A stretch of DNA of 64,000 nucleotides, from contig NZ_LT629758.1 in NCBI RefSeq assembly GCF_900104725.1, positions 7,588,001 to 7,652,000 of the forward strand, in the 5' to 3' direction. Below are positions 34,238 through 42,996 of the stretch, piece after piece (within the stretch, counting starts at the first letter, position 1; the number at the start of each line of letters is the position of its first letter). The translations under genes were made by a program, and so were the position numbers. A model generated the notes under the pieces. It did not search any database. It saw only the letters and a program-made list of their open reading frames with translations, and was not told the origin of the DNA. This DNA is from Actinoplanes derwentensis (GTDB taxonomy: Bacteria; Actinomycetota; Actinomycetes; Mycobacteriales; Micromonosporaceae).

Positions 34238-35410
34238 TTACTTCTCGTTGGCCACTACCTCGGGGTGGTCCAGGACGAACTCGGCGAGTTTGTCCTTCTT
34301 GACCGCCTCGAACATCTCTTTGCTGACGTCGTTGAAGACCTCACGACCGGCGGAGTTGCCGGAGAACGTGCCGCTGTTGGTCCGCAGCAGGACCATGTCG
34401 CCGGCGGCCACTCCGCTCAGCCCGAGCACGAAGTCGGCGATGTCGATGTCGCCGGTGTCCATCACCAGGGATTTGCCGGCCGTCTCGATCAGCGAACTGA
34501 TCTTGAGCGGGTTGCTGAGGATGCCGCTCGACGTCGCCTTCTTCGCCATCGCCTTGATCAGCTGCTGCTGGTGGCGCTGGCGGTCGTAGTCACCGTTCTT
34601 CAGGCCGTACCGCTGGCGGGCGTAGTCGAGGGCCTCCCAGCCCTCCATGTCCCGGCAGCCGACCTTGTGCACGACCGGCTTCTGCGTCTTACCGGTCTTG
34701 CGGGCGTCGGCCAGATACATCGGCTTTCCGTCGACGTACACCATGTGCTTGGAAGTGACCTGCTGGTCGACGCACATGTGGACGCCGCCTAGCTCGTCGA
34801 TGACGTTCTTGAAACCGCCGAAGTTGATGATCCCGGCGCCGTCGAAGCTGATGCCTGTCGACTTCTTCAGGGTCTTGGCGAGCAACTGCGCTCCACCGCC
34901 CCAGCCTGCGCCGTTCTGTGCGCCCCAGTAGAAGGCCTCGGTGGCCTTGACGGTGCCACCCTCCCATTTACTGGGCCCGAAGGCCGGTGTGTCGACCTCG
35001 GTGTCGCGCGGGACGGAGACCAGGTACGCCTGATCGTGGCTGGCCGGAATGTGCAGGATGATGATCGTGTCGGCGTGCACGGAGTCCTCGGCCCAGCGGG
35101 CCCGAGCGTCCACACCCATCAGGAGCATGTCGATCGGGCCGTCGATGGTGGCCCCGCCGCCCTCTTCCTCGGTCTTCTTGGCGTCACCGGTCAGATCGGT
35201 CACCGCGATCGTCTCGGTGGTCTTCTTGATCACCATCTTGGTGGCGACCACACCACCGCCGCCGGTCACCAGCAGGACCACGCCGAACGACAGGGACAGC
35301 TTCGCCCAGAGCGGGGAACGCCGCTTGCGCTCCTTCGGCGGGGCCGGCGGGACGGGTGCGGGAGCGAACCCGGTCCGCGCCGGCGGCTGCCGATCGGCCG
35401 TGACGGTCAT
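34238..35410 (-). CDS. LytR-CpsA-Psr (LCP) family glycopolymer ligase
   Basis: 390 residues from the ATG at 35410. One N-terminal membrane helix (about 39-60) anchors an extracytoplasmic LCP domain (about 95-330) with the hallmark arginine and aspartate segments: MLLMGVDAR, DSVHADTIIILHIP, VSVPRDTEV, GGVHMCVDQ, YARQRYGLKNGDYDRQRHQQQ. LCP enzymes transfer polyprenyl-linked glycopolymers (wall teichoic acid, arabinogalactan or capsule) to peptidoglycan. It lies in tandem with a second LCP gene 112 bases upstream. Confidence 0.9.
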   Translation of the reverse strand: MTVTADRQPPARTGFAPAPVPPAPPKERKRRSPLWAKLSLSFGVVLLVTGGGGVVATKMVIKKTTETIAVTDLTGDAKKTEEEGGGATIDGPIDMLLMGVDARARWAEDSVHADTIIILHIPASHDQAYLVSVPRDTEVDTPAFGPSKWEGGTVKATEAFYWGAQNGAGWGGGAQLLAKTLKKSTGISFDGAGIINFGGFKNVIDELGGVHMCVDQQVTSKHMVYVDGKPMYLADARKTGKTQKPVVHKVGCRDMEGWEALDYARQRYGLKNGDYDRQRHQQQLIKAMAKKATSSGILSNPLKISSLIETAGKSLVMDTGDIDIADFVLGLSGVAAGDMVLLRTNSGTFSGNSAGREVFNDVSKEMFEAVKKDKLAEFVLDHPEVVANEK

Positions 35411-35521
35411 GCGGCACTCCATGGATGGGTGTCAGGGGCTGCATCACCTTACGGACACTTTCCGGCCAACTGAAGGACTTTCGCGTTTCAGAATGAAGTC
35501 ACAGTCAGTTGACAGGCGGCG

Positions 35522-36694
35522 CTACTTCTTCTTGGTCGGGTTTGCCGCCATCCATTCGTCCATTTTGTCATTGGCCACGGCTTTGTAGAGCGCCAATGCC
35601 TTCTCCCGGTCGGAAACGACCACGGACTGACCGTCGATGGTGTCGCTGCCCTTGTTCGGGCTGGTCAGGAACGTGAGGTTCTCGCCGCGGAGGCTCCGGA
35701 ACTGCAGCGCCATGTCCTTCAGAGAGAACGTCTCGTCGACCGTGACGGCCTTGGTGACCGACGACAGGAAGTCGTTGAGTTTCACCGGATTGGTAAGCGT
35801 TCCGCTACTCGCCGCTTTGTCCAGCAGTGCCTTGAGGAAATCCTGCTGGTGCTGCATCCGGGCGAAGTCACCGCGCGGGAACTGCTTGCGCTGACGGATC
35901 CAGTCCAGGGCCTGCGCACCGTTCATGTGCATCATGCCCTTGGTGAACTTGCGGAACGGCTTGTGAATGGACGTGGTGTCCTGCTCCACCTTGAGGTCGA
36001 CACCGCCGAGTGCGTCGGTGACCTCCTTGAAGCCGCCGAAGTCGATCGTCATGACGTGATCGATGCGCACGTCGGTCATGCACTCGACGGTACGGATCGC
36101 GCGCGGGACACCACCGAAGGCGAACGCCGCGTTGATCTTCGCCCGGCTGCTGGAGCTGCACGGCGCGTTGTTCTCGGTCGGGATGTTCACCCACAGGTCG
36201 CGGGGGATCGAGATCAGCTGCGCGGACTGGTGGTCCTCCGGCACGTGCATGAGGATCAGCGTGTCGGCGCGCCACTTGCCCGCCTGGTCCATCTTGGCGT
36301 CCGGGTCCCGGGAGTCGGTGCCGACCAGCAGGATGTTGAAGGCGCCCTCGACGGCCTTGTCCGGCCGGTCCGAAGTGATCTCGGTGAAGGCGTTGCTCCG
36401 CTTCAGATCGTCGTCCAGGCCGGAGACGTAGCCGTACGCGGTGATCCCGCCGACCAGGGCGAGGACCAGCAGGACGCCGCCGGCGACCATCGCGATCCGG
36501 CCCCACTTGGGCTGAGGGCGACGGCCCTTGCCGCCGCTGTAGGAGCGGCCGGTGCCGCCTGGGAGGCGGCCACCAGGGCCGCCGGGGCCCATGCCGTCAC
36601 CACCGCGAGGGGGAAGGCCCTGGTCGGGACGCCCGGGCCCGGGCACGGACGCGCGTCCGGAGGAGTTGCCGCTGGGAGAGGTGGTGGCTGACAT
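35522..36694 (-). CDS. LytR-CpsA-Psr (LCP) family glycopolymer ligase, paralogue
   Basis: 390 residues. A Gly/Pro-rich cytoplasmic N-terminus (about 1-65) and one membrane helix (about 69-90) precede the LCP domain: ILLVGTDSR, RADTLILMHVPED, ISIPRDLWV, GGVDLKVEQ, DWIRQRKQFPRGDFARMQHQQDF. The layout is the same as the next gene, so the two are tandem paralogues. Function as wall glycopolymer ligase is strongly supported by family; the specific polymer is unknown. A perfect 22-bp hairpin separates it from the symporter gene behind it. Confidence 0.9.
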   Translation of the reverse strand: MSATTSPSGNSSGRASVPGPGRPDQGLPPRGGDGMGPGGPGGRLPGGTGRSYSGGKGRRPQPKWGRIAMVAGGVLLVLALVGGITAYGYVSGLDDDLKRSNAFTEITSDRPDKAVEGAFNILLVGTDSRDPDAKMDQAGKWRADTLILMHVPEDHQSAQLISIPRDLWVNIPTENNAPCSSSSRAKINAAFAFGGVPRAIRTVECMTDVRIDHVMTIDFGGFKEVTDALGGVDLKVEQDTTSIHKPFRKFTKGMMHMNGAQALDWIRQRKQFPRGDFARMQHQQDFLKALLDKAASSGTLTNPVKLNDFLSSVTKAVTVDETFSLKDMALQFRSLRGENLTFLTSPNKGSDTIDGQSVVVSDREKALALYKAVANDKMDEWMAANPTKKK

Positions 36695-36750
36695 GTTTCC
36701 AGATTACGGAGTGCCGGGCGCTGATCCGCCGGGTCGTCGCCGCTTCGGCA

Positions 36751-36798
36751 CGAAGGTGGGAGATGCGTGACGGCCTCGTCACGCATCTCCCACCTTCG
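36751..36798 (-). terminator. Perfect 22-bp hairpin terminator after the acetate symporter
   Basis: Arms at 36751-36772 and 36777-36798 are exact reverse complements (CGAAGGTGGG... and ...CCCACCTTCG) with a four-base GCCT loop. It begins 10 bases after the symporter stop on the minus strand and insulates the LCP genes. No U-tract. Confidence 0.8.
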
Positions 36799-36808
36799 AC
36801 CCCGAGGG

Positions 36809-38485
36809 TCAGTGTGCTCCGTGGCCGGTCAGAGCCCGGACTTCGAGTTCCGCGTACTTCTCCGGGTCGGTCTCCTTCGACAGGACGGTGCCGAGCCAGC
36901 CGAAGAAGAAGCCGAGCGGGATCGAGATGATGCCCGGGTTGGACAGCGGGAAGAAGTGCCAGTCCTGGTCCGGGAACATCGCGGTCGCCGAGCCGGACAC
37001 CACCGGGGAGAAGAACACCAGGACCACGGCGGAGATCAGACCGCCGTAGATGGACCAGAGCGCACCCGAGGTGTTGAACCGGCGCCAGAACAGGCTGTAG
37101 AGGATGGCCGGCAGGTTCGCCGACGCCGCCACCGCGAACGCGAGCGCCACCAGGAAGGCGACGTTCAGGCTCTGCGCGAAGATCGACAGGGCGATGGCGA
37201 CCGCGCCGATGAGCAGGGCGGAGTACCGGGCGACCCGGACCTCGTCCCGCTCGGACGCGTTGCCCCGCTTGATCACGCTGGCGTAGAAGTCGTGCGCGAG
37301 GCTCGACGACGACGCCAGCGTGAGGCCGGCGACCACGGCGAGGATGGTGGCGAAGGCGACCGCCGCGATGACCGCCAGCATGATCGCGCCGCCGGTCTCC
37401 CCACCCAGGTAGTCGATGCCGAGTCTCTGGGCCAGCTGCGGGGCCGCGGTGTTGCCGGCCTTGTCCTGCGCGGTGATCTCCGTACCGCCCACCAGAGCCG
37501 CCGCGCCGAAGCCGAGGGCCAGGGTGAACAGGTAGAACGTGCCGATGATGCCGATCGCCCAGAGCACGCTCTTCCGCGCGATCCGGCTGGTCGGAACGGT
37601 GTAGAACCTGGTCAGGATGTGCGGCAGGCCGGCCGTGCCGAGGACCAGCGCGAGACCCAGCGAGAGCAGGTCCATCTTGCTGTAGAACGTCTTGGCCGCG
37701 TCGCCCGCGGTCTCGACGCCGTAGCGCAGGCCGGGTTCCAGGAAGGCGCTGCCCTTGCCGGACCGGGCGGCCGCGTCACCGAGCAGAGCCGACAGGTTGA
37801 ACTTGTAGTGCGCCAGGACCAGCAGCACCATGATCAGCGCGCCGCTCATCAGCATGAAGGCCTTGACGATCTGGACGTACGTGGTGCCCTTCATGCCGCC
37901 GACCGTCACGTAGACGATCATCAGAGCGCCGACCAGGATGATCGTGGCGATCTTCGCGGTGTTCGCGTCCATGCCGAGGAACGTGGCGCCCGGCTTGATG
38001 CCGAGCAGCAGCGAGACCAGCGCACCCGCGCCGACCATCTGAGCGATCAGGTAGAAGATCGACACGACGATGGTGGAGACGCTGGCCGCGGTACGGACCG
38101 GGCGCTGGCGCATCCGGAACGCCAGCACGTCGGCCATCGTGAACCGGCCGGAGTTGCGCAGGAACTCGGCGACCAGCAGCAGCGCCACCAGCCAGGCGAC
38201 CAGGAAGCCGATCGAGTAGAGGAAGCCGTCGTAGCCGTAGAGCGCGATCAGGCCGGCGATGCCGAGGAACGACGCCGCCGACATGTAGTCGCCGCCGATC
38301 GCCATGCCGTTCTGGAAACCGGAGAACTGGCGGCCGCCGGCGTAGAAGTCGGTGGCCGTCTTGGTCTGCCGGCTGGCCCAGATGGTGATCCCCAGGGTGA
38401 TCACCACGAAGACCAGGAACAGGGTGATCGTCAGGGAGCGCGAGCCGCTGGCGTTGGCCTCGGCCGCGAACAGTTGTGGAGCCAT
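36809..38485 (-). CDS. actP: Cation/acetate symporter (ActP-type SSS family)
   Basis: 558 residues with about 13 membrane helices. Sodium:solute symporter markers are ISRGDYMSAASFLG-like AIGGDYMSAASFLGIAGL, the KGTTYVQIVKAFMLM segment and TRFYTVPTSRIARKSV. The subgroup with ASRQTKTATDFYAGGRQ at the start matches ActP, which takes up acetate and other short monocarboxylates. It is coupled by a shared base (TGATG) to the small DUF485 protein just upstream, the usual actP companion. Symbol given by family resemblance. Confidence 0.85.
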   Translation of the reverse strand: MAPQLFAAEANASGSRSLTITLFLVFVVITLGITIWASRQTKTATDFYAGGRQFSGFQNGMAIGGDYMSAASFLGIAGLIALYGYDGFLYSIGFLVAWLVALLLVAEFLRNSGRFTMADVLAFRMRQRPVRTAASVSTIVVSIFYLIAQMVGAGALVSLLLGIKPGATFLGMDANTAKIATIILVGALMIVYVTVGGMKGTTYVQIVKAFMLMSGALIMVLLVLAHYKFNLSALLGDAAARSGKGSAFLEPGLRYGVETAGDAAKTFYSKMDLLSLGLALVLGTAGLPHILTRFYTVPTSRIARKSVLWAIGIIGTFYLFTLALGFGAAALVGGTEITAQDKAGNTAAPQLAQRLGIDYLGGETGGAIMLAVIAAVAFATILAVVAGLTLASSSSLAHDFYASVIKRGNASERDEVRVARYSALLIGAVAIALSIFAQSLNVAFLVALAFAVAASANLPAILYSLFWRRFNTSGALWSIYGGLISAVVLVFFSPVVSGSATAMFPDQDWHFFPLSNPGIISIPLGFFFGWLGTVLSKETDPEKYAELEVRALTGHGAH

Positions 38486-38841
38486 CAGGCCTTACCCCCG
38501 TCAGTGGTGGTGGCCGCGGGTTCGGCGGTGCCGTTCTCCAGCGTGTTGTAGACGTCGTCGGCCAGCGGGTCCAGTTCCTTGGCCGCGTAGCGCGAGTAGA
38601 ACCAGGCGATCAGGAACGTGGAGATGAACTGGAGCAATCCGAAGATCAGCGCGACATTGATGTTGCCGATCAGCTTGACGGCCATGAAGTCCCGCGCGTA
38701 CGCGGAGAGCAGGACGTAGAGCGCGTACCAGACGATGAATGCGACCGTCGTGGGGAAGATGAAACGGCGCAGCCTGTGGCGCAGTTGGGCGAACTCCTCG
38801 GAGCGCTGGACTTCGAGGTATCTCTCGGCGGATGCCGGCAC
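38485..38841 (-). CDS. DUF485 membrane protein, symporter partner
   Basis: 118 residues with two helices (about 28-47 and 60-82) and conserved SEEFAQLRHRLRRFIFPTTVAF and ISTFLIAWFYSRYAAKELDP. DUF485 proteins regularly precede actP-type genes and are thought to assist the transporter or its insertion. Stop and next start share one base, so translation is coupled. Confidence 0.9.
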   Translation of the reverse strand: MPASAERYLEVQRSEEFAQLRHRLRRFIFPTTVAFIVWYALYVLLSAYARDFMAVKLIGNINVALIFGLLQFISTFLIAWFYSRYAAKELDPLADDVYNTLENGTAEPAATTTDGGKA

Positions 38842-38960
38842 GGAATTTCACCACCTTCGTGGGGGCGGACCTTTCCGGCACCGTACGAAGGAGTGAGCCG
38901 TGTCACGGATAGCTGGTCGGGGTCTGCGCTGAGTGGCCGTCTGACTGCGCTGAGCGGCTA

Positions 38961-39485
38961 TCAGGTCAGCTCGGAGTACCTTCCCCGGTAGTGGATCAGA
39001 GGTGCGGCACTTGATCCGGTATGGACCACTTCGATCACCCCGTCGAGTAACTGAGCCCACCCGCACGGGCGGTTCTCGTCCAGCCGGCACCCGGCCCAGG
39101 TGCCGGCCGTCGCGGGCACCGGCCCGTACTCGGTCTGCTCCCACTCCCCGCTCGCGAACAGCCCGCCCGGCGCCGGGAAGAGCCCGGCGAAACGATCGGC
39201 GAGCTGCCGGTCCGCGGGGCTCAACGGGATGACCGCGAACCGCCCGGCGCTCTGCACGGCGTCGAAGAAGTCGCTCTCCTCGTCGATCAGCCCGAGCACC
39301 CGCCCCGGCTCCCCGTCGGCGATCAACGTGGACGAGACGGTCAGGCCGGCGGGTCCGGGGGCGGTCCACAGGGTCACCGGCGACGCGAGACGCCCGCGCA
39401 GCCGGCGCACCGGCGACTTGCCGGGTTCCGGTACCGCGAACGGATCGGTGGAGTGGATACGGCCGCCCGGCTCATCGAAGCTCAT
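38961..39485 (-). CDS. Flavin reductase family (FMN-binding split barrel) protein
   Basis: 174 residues from the ATG at 39485. The split-barrel fold is indicated by SPVTLWTAPGPAGLTVSSTLIADGEPGRVLGLI, FDAVQSAGRFAVIPLS and LIHYRGRYSEL. These proteins bind FMN and either reduce it with NAD(P)H or act as small oxidoreductases. The partner mono-oxygenase is not adjacent. The gene lies alone between the symporter operon and a plus-strand small gene. Confidence 0.8.
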   Translation of the reverse strand: MSFDEPGGRIHSTDPFAVPEPGKSPVRRLRGRLASPVTLWTAPGPAGLTVSSTLIADGEPGRVLGLIDEESDFFDAVQSAGRFAVIPLSPADRQLADRFAGLFPAPGGLFASGEWEQTEYGPVPATAGTWAGCRLDENRPCGWAQLLDGVIEVVHTGSSAAPLIHYRGRYSELT

Positions 39486-39557
39486 CCGATCATTCTCCCG
39501 ATTACAGATTGTGCACGACGCTATCGGCTTTAAGTGATCACCGCCTATTTTCAAGAG

Positions 39558-39833
39558 ATGGCTCAGGTGGTGCTCCGTCCCGGTGACGTCGTCCACGTCG
39601 GCCCGGACGCGAGCGTGCAGTTCTCCGGCGACCGGGCATTGACCTTCCGAGTCATCCGGGTCGATCCACGGATCACCTACGACGGCTGGATCTGGCTGGA
39701 CGGCTACGTGCTCGACGCCACCGGCACCGCGCTGCAGCGACGGCGCATCTTCGTCCGCCAGGAAGGGCTGCGCCCGGCCCAGGTCAACCGGGCCCCGGCG
39801 ACCCGCAACGAGGGCCTGCGCCGGATCCGTTAG
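39558..39833 (+). CDS. Small conserved protein of unknown function
   Basis: 91 residues from the ATG at 39558; a GTG at 39534 would add eight. The sequence is beta-rich with LRPGDVVHVGPDASVQFSG and YDGWIWLDGYVLDATGTA followed by a basic tail (RRRIFVRQ, RNEGLRRIR). No family recognised. It converges with the ABC permease, overlapping its stop by four bases. Codon bias looks normal, so I take it as a real gene. Confidence 0.55.
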   Translation: MAQVVLRPGDVVHVGPDASVQFSGDRALTFRVIRVDPRITYDGWIWLDGYVLDATGTALQRRRIFVRQEGLRPAQVNRAPATRNEGLRRIR

Positions 39834-41431
39834 CGGGGCGTCACCGCGGCCAGCACCTCGGGCATCCGGCGGTCCAGCATGCTTGCGGCCAGGTGCGCGC
39901 CGAGCAGATAGGCCGCCCCGCCGTAGACCAGGCCCACCGGCAGGCCCAGCCACGGCCACCGCCAGGCGAGCAGCACCACCGGCAGCGCCCCGAACATCGC
40001 GCCGGCCAGTGCCGCCAGCCCGGGCAGCGCCTTGCCGATGCCGCCGCCGGAGGAGAGCGCGAACGGCCCGGTGGTGTCCGGCAACGCATAGGCGGCCCGC
40101 ACCGAGATCGGCAGCACCAGCGCCAGGCCCACCCCGTAGGTCGCCAGCATCGTGCCGAACTGGGCCACGATCGCCTCCGGCCGCCCGGCCACCAGACCGG
40201 TCACGATCGCCACGAGCACCAGCAACGGCACCGTGAACAGGGCGTGCGCGGCCGCTCGCGAGTGCACCTCCAGGCGCCCCGGAACCCCGGTGGCCAGGTT
40301 GGTGGCGTAGGCGCTCCCCTCGTACCCGAACTGGTTTGCCAATCCGATCGGCGCGATGGCGCCGACCATGAACGCGAAACCCGTCGCCCCCACGCCGCCG
40401 CCCGCGAAAGCCGTCGAGAGCGGCAGGAACACCCCGGCCATCGCCAAGGTGACAAGTGCCGCCCGCCGCCGCGTCTCCCGCCACCAGTACCGCACCTCGC
40501 GCGCGGTCAGCGCGCCGAACCGGTTCCGCGGCGACCAGCGGAACAGCAGCTGAGTGACCGGGGCGCGGGTGTCCGCCGATCCGGTGCGGCCCGGCCCGGC
40601 GCCCGAGGCACCGGCCATCGCCTGCTCCAGCGTGCGGCCCCACCAGAGGAGCAGGCCGGTCACGGTCGCCAGCACGATCAAAAGCTTGATGGGTACGGCC
40701 CACGCCCGCCCGGCCGCGACATCCAGGCCCATCGAGTACGGCGCACCGAGCGGAGTCCACCCGGCCACCTCGGCGATCGCCTGGACCGAGGCCCAGTCCG
40801 CCTTGTCGAGCAGCCCGAGCAGCGTCAGCTCCAGCGGCCCGATCGACGCGGCCACCACGGCCAGCAGGATGGTGGCCAGGTCACGGGCCCGGCGGGAGCG
40901 CAGCGCGGTGGCGAACGCGCTGATCACCGCCCGGCTCAGCACCACGCAGAGGGCCAGTCCGGAGAGCGCGCCGAGCAGCCCGGCGAACGCTGCCGCGGGC
41001 CCGCCGAGCCGCGCGGCGGTATGCACCGTGCCGAGAGTGGCGGCGAAGGTGGCCAGCGCGGGGAGCCCGGCCAGAGCGGCCACCGCCAGTCCGGCGATCA
41101 GGGTCGGCCGGCGCAGCGGCAGCAGGGCGAACTGTGCCGGATCGAGAGTGTTGTCCACACCGAAGAAGAGCAACGGCAGAAAGAGCCAGCCGAGTACGAG
41201 TACCACGCCACCGAACGGAAACAGGACCTCGGCGATCTCGGGCCGGCCCAGCAGCCCCGGAACCGCGAACGTCGAGTAGCCGACGACCACAAAACCGCAG
41301 GCGGCGAGTGCTCCTAGTACGAACATCACGACCCGGGCCGGCCGGCCGCGCAGACTGTTGCCGGTGATCCGTGACTTGAGCCGGACGAACGACCAGATCG
41401 TTCTCGTCAGAGCCACGTTCCCTAGAGCCAC
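39830..41431 (-). CDS. ABC-2 type transporter permease
   Basis: 533 residues with about 12 hydrophobic helices in two similar halves (about 30-260 and 320-530), starting from a GTG at 41431. An amphipathic loop in the middle (PVTQLLFRWSPRNRFGALTAREVRYWWRE) is typical of large export permeases. The start overlaps the ATPase stop by ten bases, so this is the membrane half of one exporter. Cargo unknown. Confidence 0.8.
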   Translation of the reverse strand: MALGNVALTRTIWSFVRLKSRITGNSLRGRPARVVMFVLGALAACGFVVVGYSTFAVPGLLGRPEIAEVLFPFGGVVLVLGWLFLPLLFFGVDNTLDPAQFALLPLRRPTLIAGLAVAALAGLPALATFAATLGTVHTAARLGGPAAAFAGLLGALSGLALCVVLSRAVISAFATALRSRRARDLATILLAVVAASIGPLELTLLGLLDKADWASVQAIAEVAGWTPLGAPYSMGLDVAAGRAWAVPIKLLIVLATVTGLLLWWGRTLEQAMAGASGAGPGRTGSADTRAPVTQLLFRWSPRNRFGALTAREVRYWWRETRRRAALVTLAMAGVFLPLSTAFAGGGVGATGFAFMVGAIAPIGLANQFGYEGSAYATNLATGVPGRLEVHSRAAAHALFTVPLLVLVAIVTGLVAGRPEAIVAQFGTMLATYGVGLALVLPISVRAAYALPDTTGPFALSSGGGIGKALPGLAALAGAMFGALPVVLLAWRWPWLGLPVGLVYGGAAYLLGAHLAASMLDRRMPEVLAAVTPR

Positions 41432-42201
41432 GCGAGTTCCGACCCGGTGGCCACCCGGCCGCCGACGACCTGCACGAACACGTCCTGAAGCGAACGGTCG
41501 CCACGCACCTCGGCCAGCGTCCCGATCATCCGCAGCGCACCGTCCGACATGATCGCCACGTGTGAGCAGAGCTGTTCCACCACCTCCAGCACGTGGCTGG
41601 AGAAGACGACAGTGCCGCCGCCGGACACGTACCGCTGGAGAATGTCCCTGATCAGCGCCGCCGACACCGGGTCGACCGCCTCGAACGGCTCGTCCAGCAC
41701 CAGCAGTCTCGGCGCGTGCAGCAGTGCGCAGGCCAGGCCGATCTTCTTCTTCATGCCGGCTGAGTAGTCGACCACCAGAGTGCGGTTGCCGGTGCCCAGT
41801 TCCAGCACTTCGAGCAGGTCACCGGCCCGCTGGTCGACGATGTCGGCGGGCATCCCGCGGAGCAGGCCGTGATAGGCGAGCAGTTCCGGGCCGGTCAGCC
41901 GATCGAACATGCGCACCCCGTCGGGCAGCACTCCGACCAGGGCTTTCGCTGCGGCGGGGGAGTGCCAGACGTCGTACCCCAGCAGATGGGCCTGGCCCTC
42001 GTCAGGCCGCAACAGGCCCACCGCCATGGAGAGGGTCGTGGTCTTGCCGGCCCCGTTGGGGCCCAGCAGCCCGAAGAACGAACCGGCCGGGACCTCCAGG
42101 CTCACCCCGGAGACCGCCAGCCGCGTGTCGAACCGCTTGACGAGCCCGCGCAGCGACATCGCCGGCGTGTCCTCGGGCTGTCGCTGTACCGGCACGCTCA
42201 T
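41422..42201 (-). CDS. ABC transporter ATP-binding protein
   Basis: 259 residues. Walker A is GPNGAGKTTT (about 48-57), the signature motif is the variant DYSAGMKKKIGLA, Walker B is LLVLDEPFEAVD and the H loop is FSSHVLE. This is the ABC-2/drug-resistance export subtype (DrrA-like). It precedes the permease gene in one operon; a hairpin upstream separates it from the RlpA-like gene. Confidence 0.9.
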   Translation of the reverse strand: MSVPVQRQPEDTPAMSLRGLVKRFDTRLAVSGVSLEVPAGSFFGLLGPNGAGKTTTLSMAVGLLRPDEGQAHLLGYDVWHSPAAAKALVGVLPDGVRMFDRLTGPELLAYHGLLRGMPADIVDQRAGDLLEVLELGTGNRTLVVDYSAGMKKKIGLACALLHAPRLLVLDEPFEAVDPVSAALIRDILQRYVSGGGTVVFSSHVLEVVEQLCSHVAIMSDGALRMIGTLAEVRGDRSLQDVFVQVVGGRVATGSELAWL

Positions 42202-42224
42202 GTCATCGACCGTAACCGGCCGGT

Positions 42225-42252
42225 GGGCGGTCCGAGAACAGCCGGACCGCCC
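42225..42252 (-). terminator. Hairpin terminator after the RlpA-like gene
   Basis: A perfect 10-bp stem (GGGCGGTCCG / CGGACCGCCC) with an eight-base loop starts nine bases after the stop on the minus strand. Confidence 0.65.
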
Positions 42253-42260
42253 GAACCTGG

Positions 42261-42932
42261 TCAGCCCACCCGCTCGATCACGGCCCGTCGGATCAGGAAC
42301 TTCCCGGGCTCGCGGACCTCTTCGAAGGCCGCGTTGTTGAGCAGCACACAGCTTCCCGAGGTGGTCGCCACGGTGACCGTGATGCTCTTGTTGTTGTCGA
42401 GGTTCGTGACCTTCAGCCTGGTGCCGAGCGGGAAGGTGCCGCTGGACGCCGCCGCGGTGCCGCCCTCGCCGGAGAGGGTCACGGTCGAGCCCTTGCAGAC
42501 CACGTCACCGGTGGCCGCGTTACCGCCGCCGTTGTCAGCGGGCGGAGGAGTCGTCGCGGCCGGGGGCTTTGTCGCGGCCGGAGGCGTGGTCGGCTGAGCC
42601 TTCGTCGGCTGGGCCACCGGGACCTCGGCGGCGGCGCCACCGCAGCCACCAGCCCTCTTCTGGAGGTTGATCTGGTCGATCACGGCCTGCCGGTTCGCGA
42701 TGATCGCTTCGGTCTGGGCGTTCGGGTTGGCCCGCTGCTCGGCGATGAACTTCAGGTTGTTCTGGATCGCCTGGTCCTGGCCCGCACAGAAGGGGTTGCT
42801 GGTGGAGGCGCTGCTGAGCCCGGTGCCCACCGCCAGGCCGCCGCCGACGACCGCAGCCGCGACGAGGCCGATCACGATCTTCTTGTTACGTCCGCTGATG
42901 CCGCTGCCCGGCCGCCGGTAGGTGCGTCTCAT
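42261..42932 (-). CDS. RlpA-like double-psi beta-barrel protein, membrane-anchored
   Basis: 223 residues from the ATG at 42932 (MRRTYRRPG). One membrane helix (about 20-42) leads out to a short helical segment (SNPFCAGQDQAIQNNLKFI), a Pro/Thr/Ala-rich linker and a C-terminal beta-barrel: CKGSTVTLSGEGGTAAASSG, FPLGTRLKVTNLDNNKSITV, LNNAAFEEVREPGKFLI. The barrel resembles RlpA/expansin-type domains that act on glycans, but the catalytic Asp was not clearly identified, so it may only bind. Extracytoplasmic. Confidence 0.6.
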   Translation of the reverse strand: MRRTYRRPGSGISGRNKKIVIGLVAAAVVGGGLAVGTGLSSASTSNPFCAGQDQAIQNNLKFIAEQRANPNAQTEAIIANRQAVIDQINLQKRAGGCGGAAAEVPVAQPTKAQPTTPPAATKPPAATTPPPADNGGGNAATGDVVCKGSTVTLSGEGGTAAASSGTFPLGTRLKVTNLDNNKSITVTVATTSGSCVLLNNAAFEEVREPGKFLIRRAVIERVG

Positions 42933-42996
42933 GCCCTGGTTTACGAGGCCGGGTTCACCATCGGACGGGAAGTGAACCTTAAACATCCTTAAAAGC

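Noticed and set aside
36767..38551. Long plus-strand frame antisense to the acetate symporter
   Set aside because: Charged, Arg/Asp/Gln-rich product from the antisense of a membrane protein gene; no evidence of translation.
38900..38950. Imperfect direct repeat TGCGCTGAG(T/C)GGC twice in the gap after the flavin reductase
   Set aside because: Short and imperfect; similar repeats are expected by chance in DNA of this composition.
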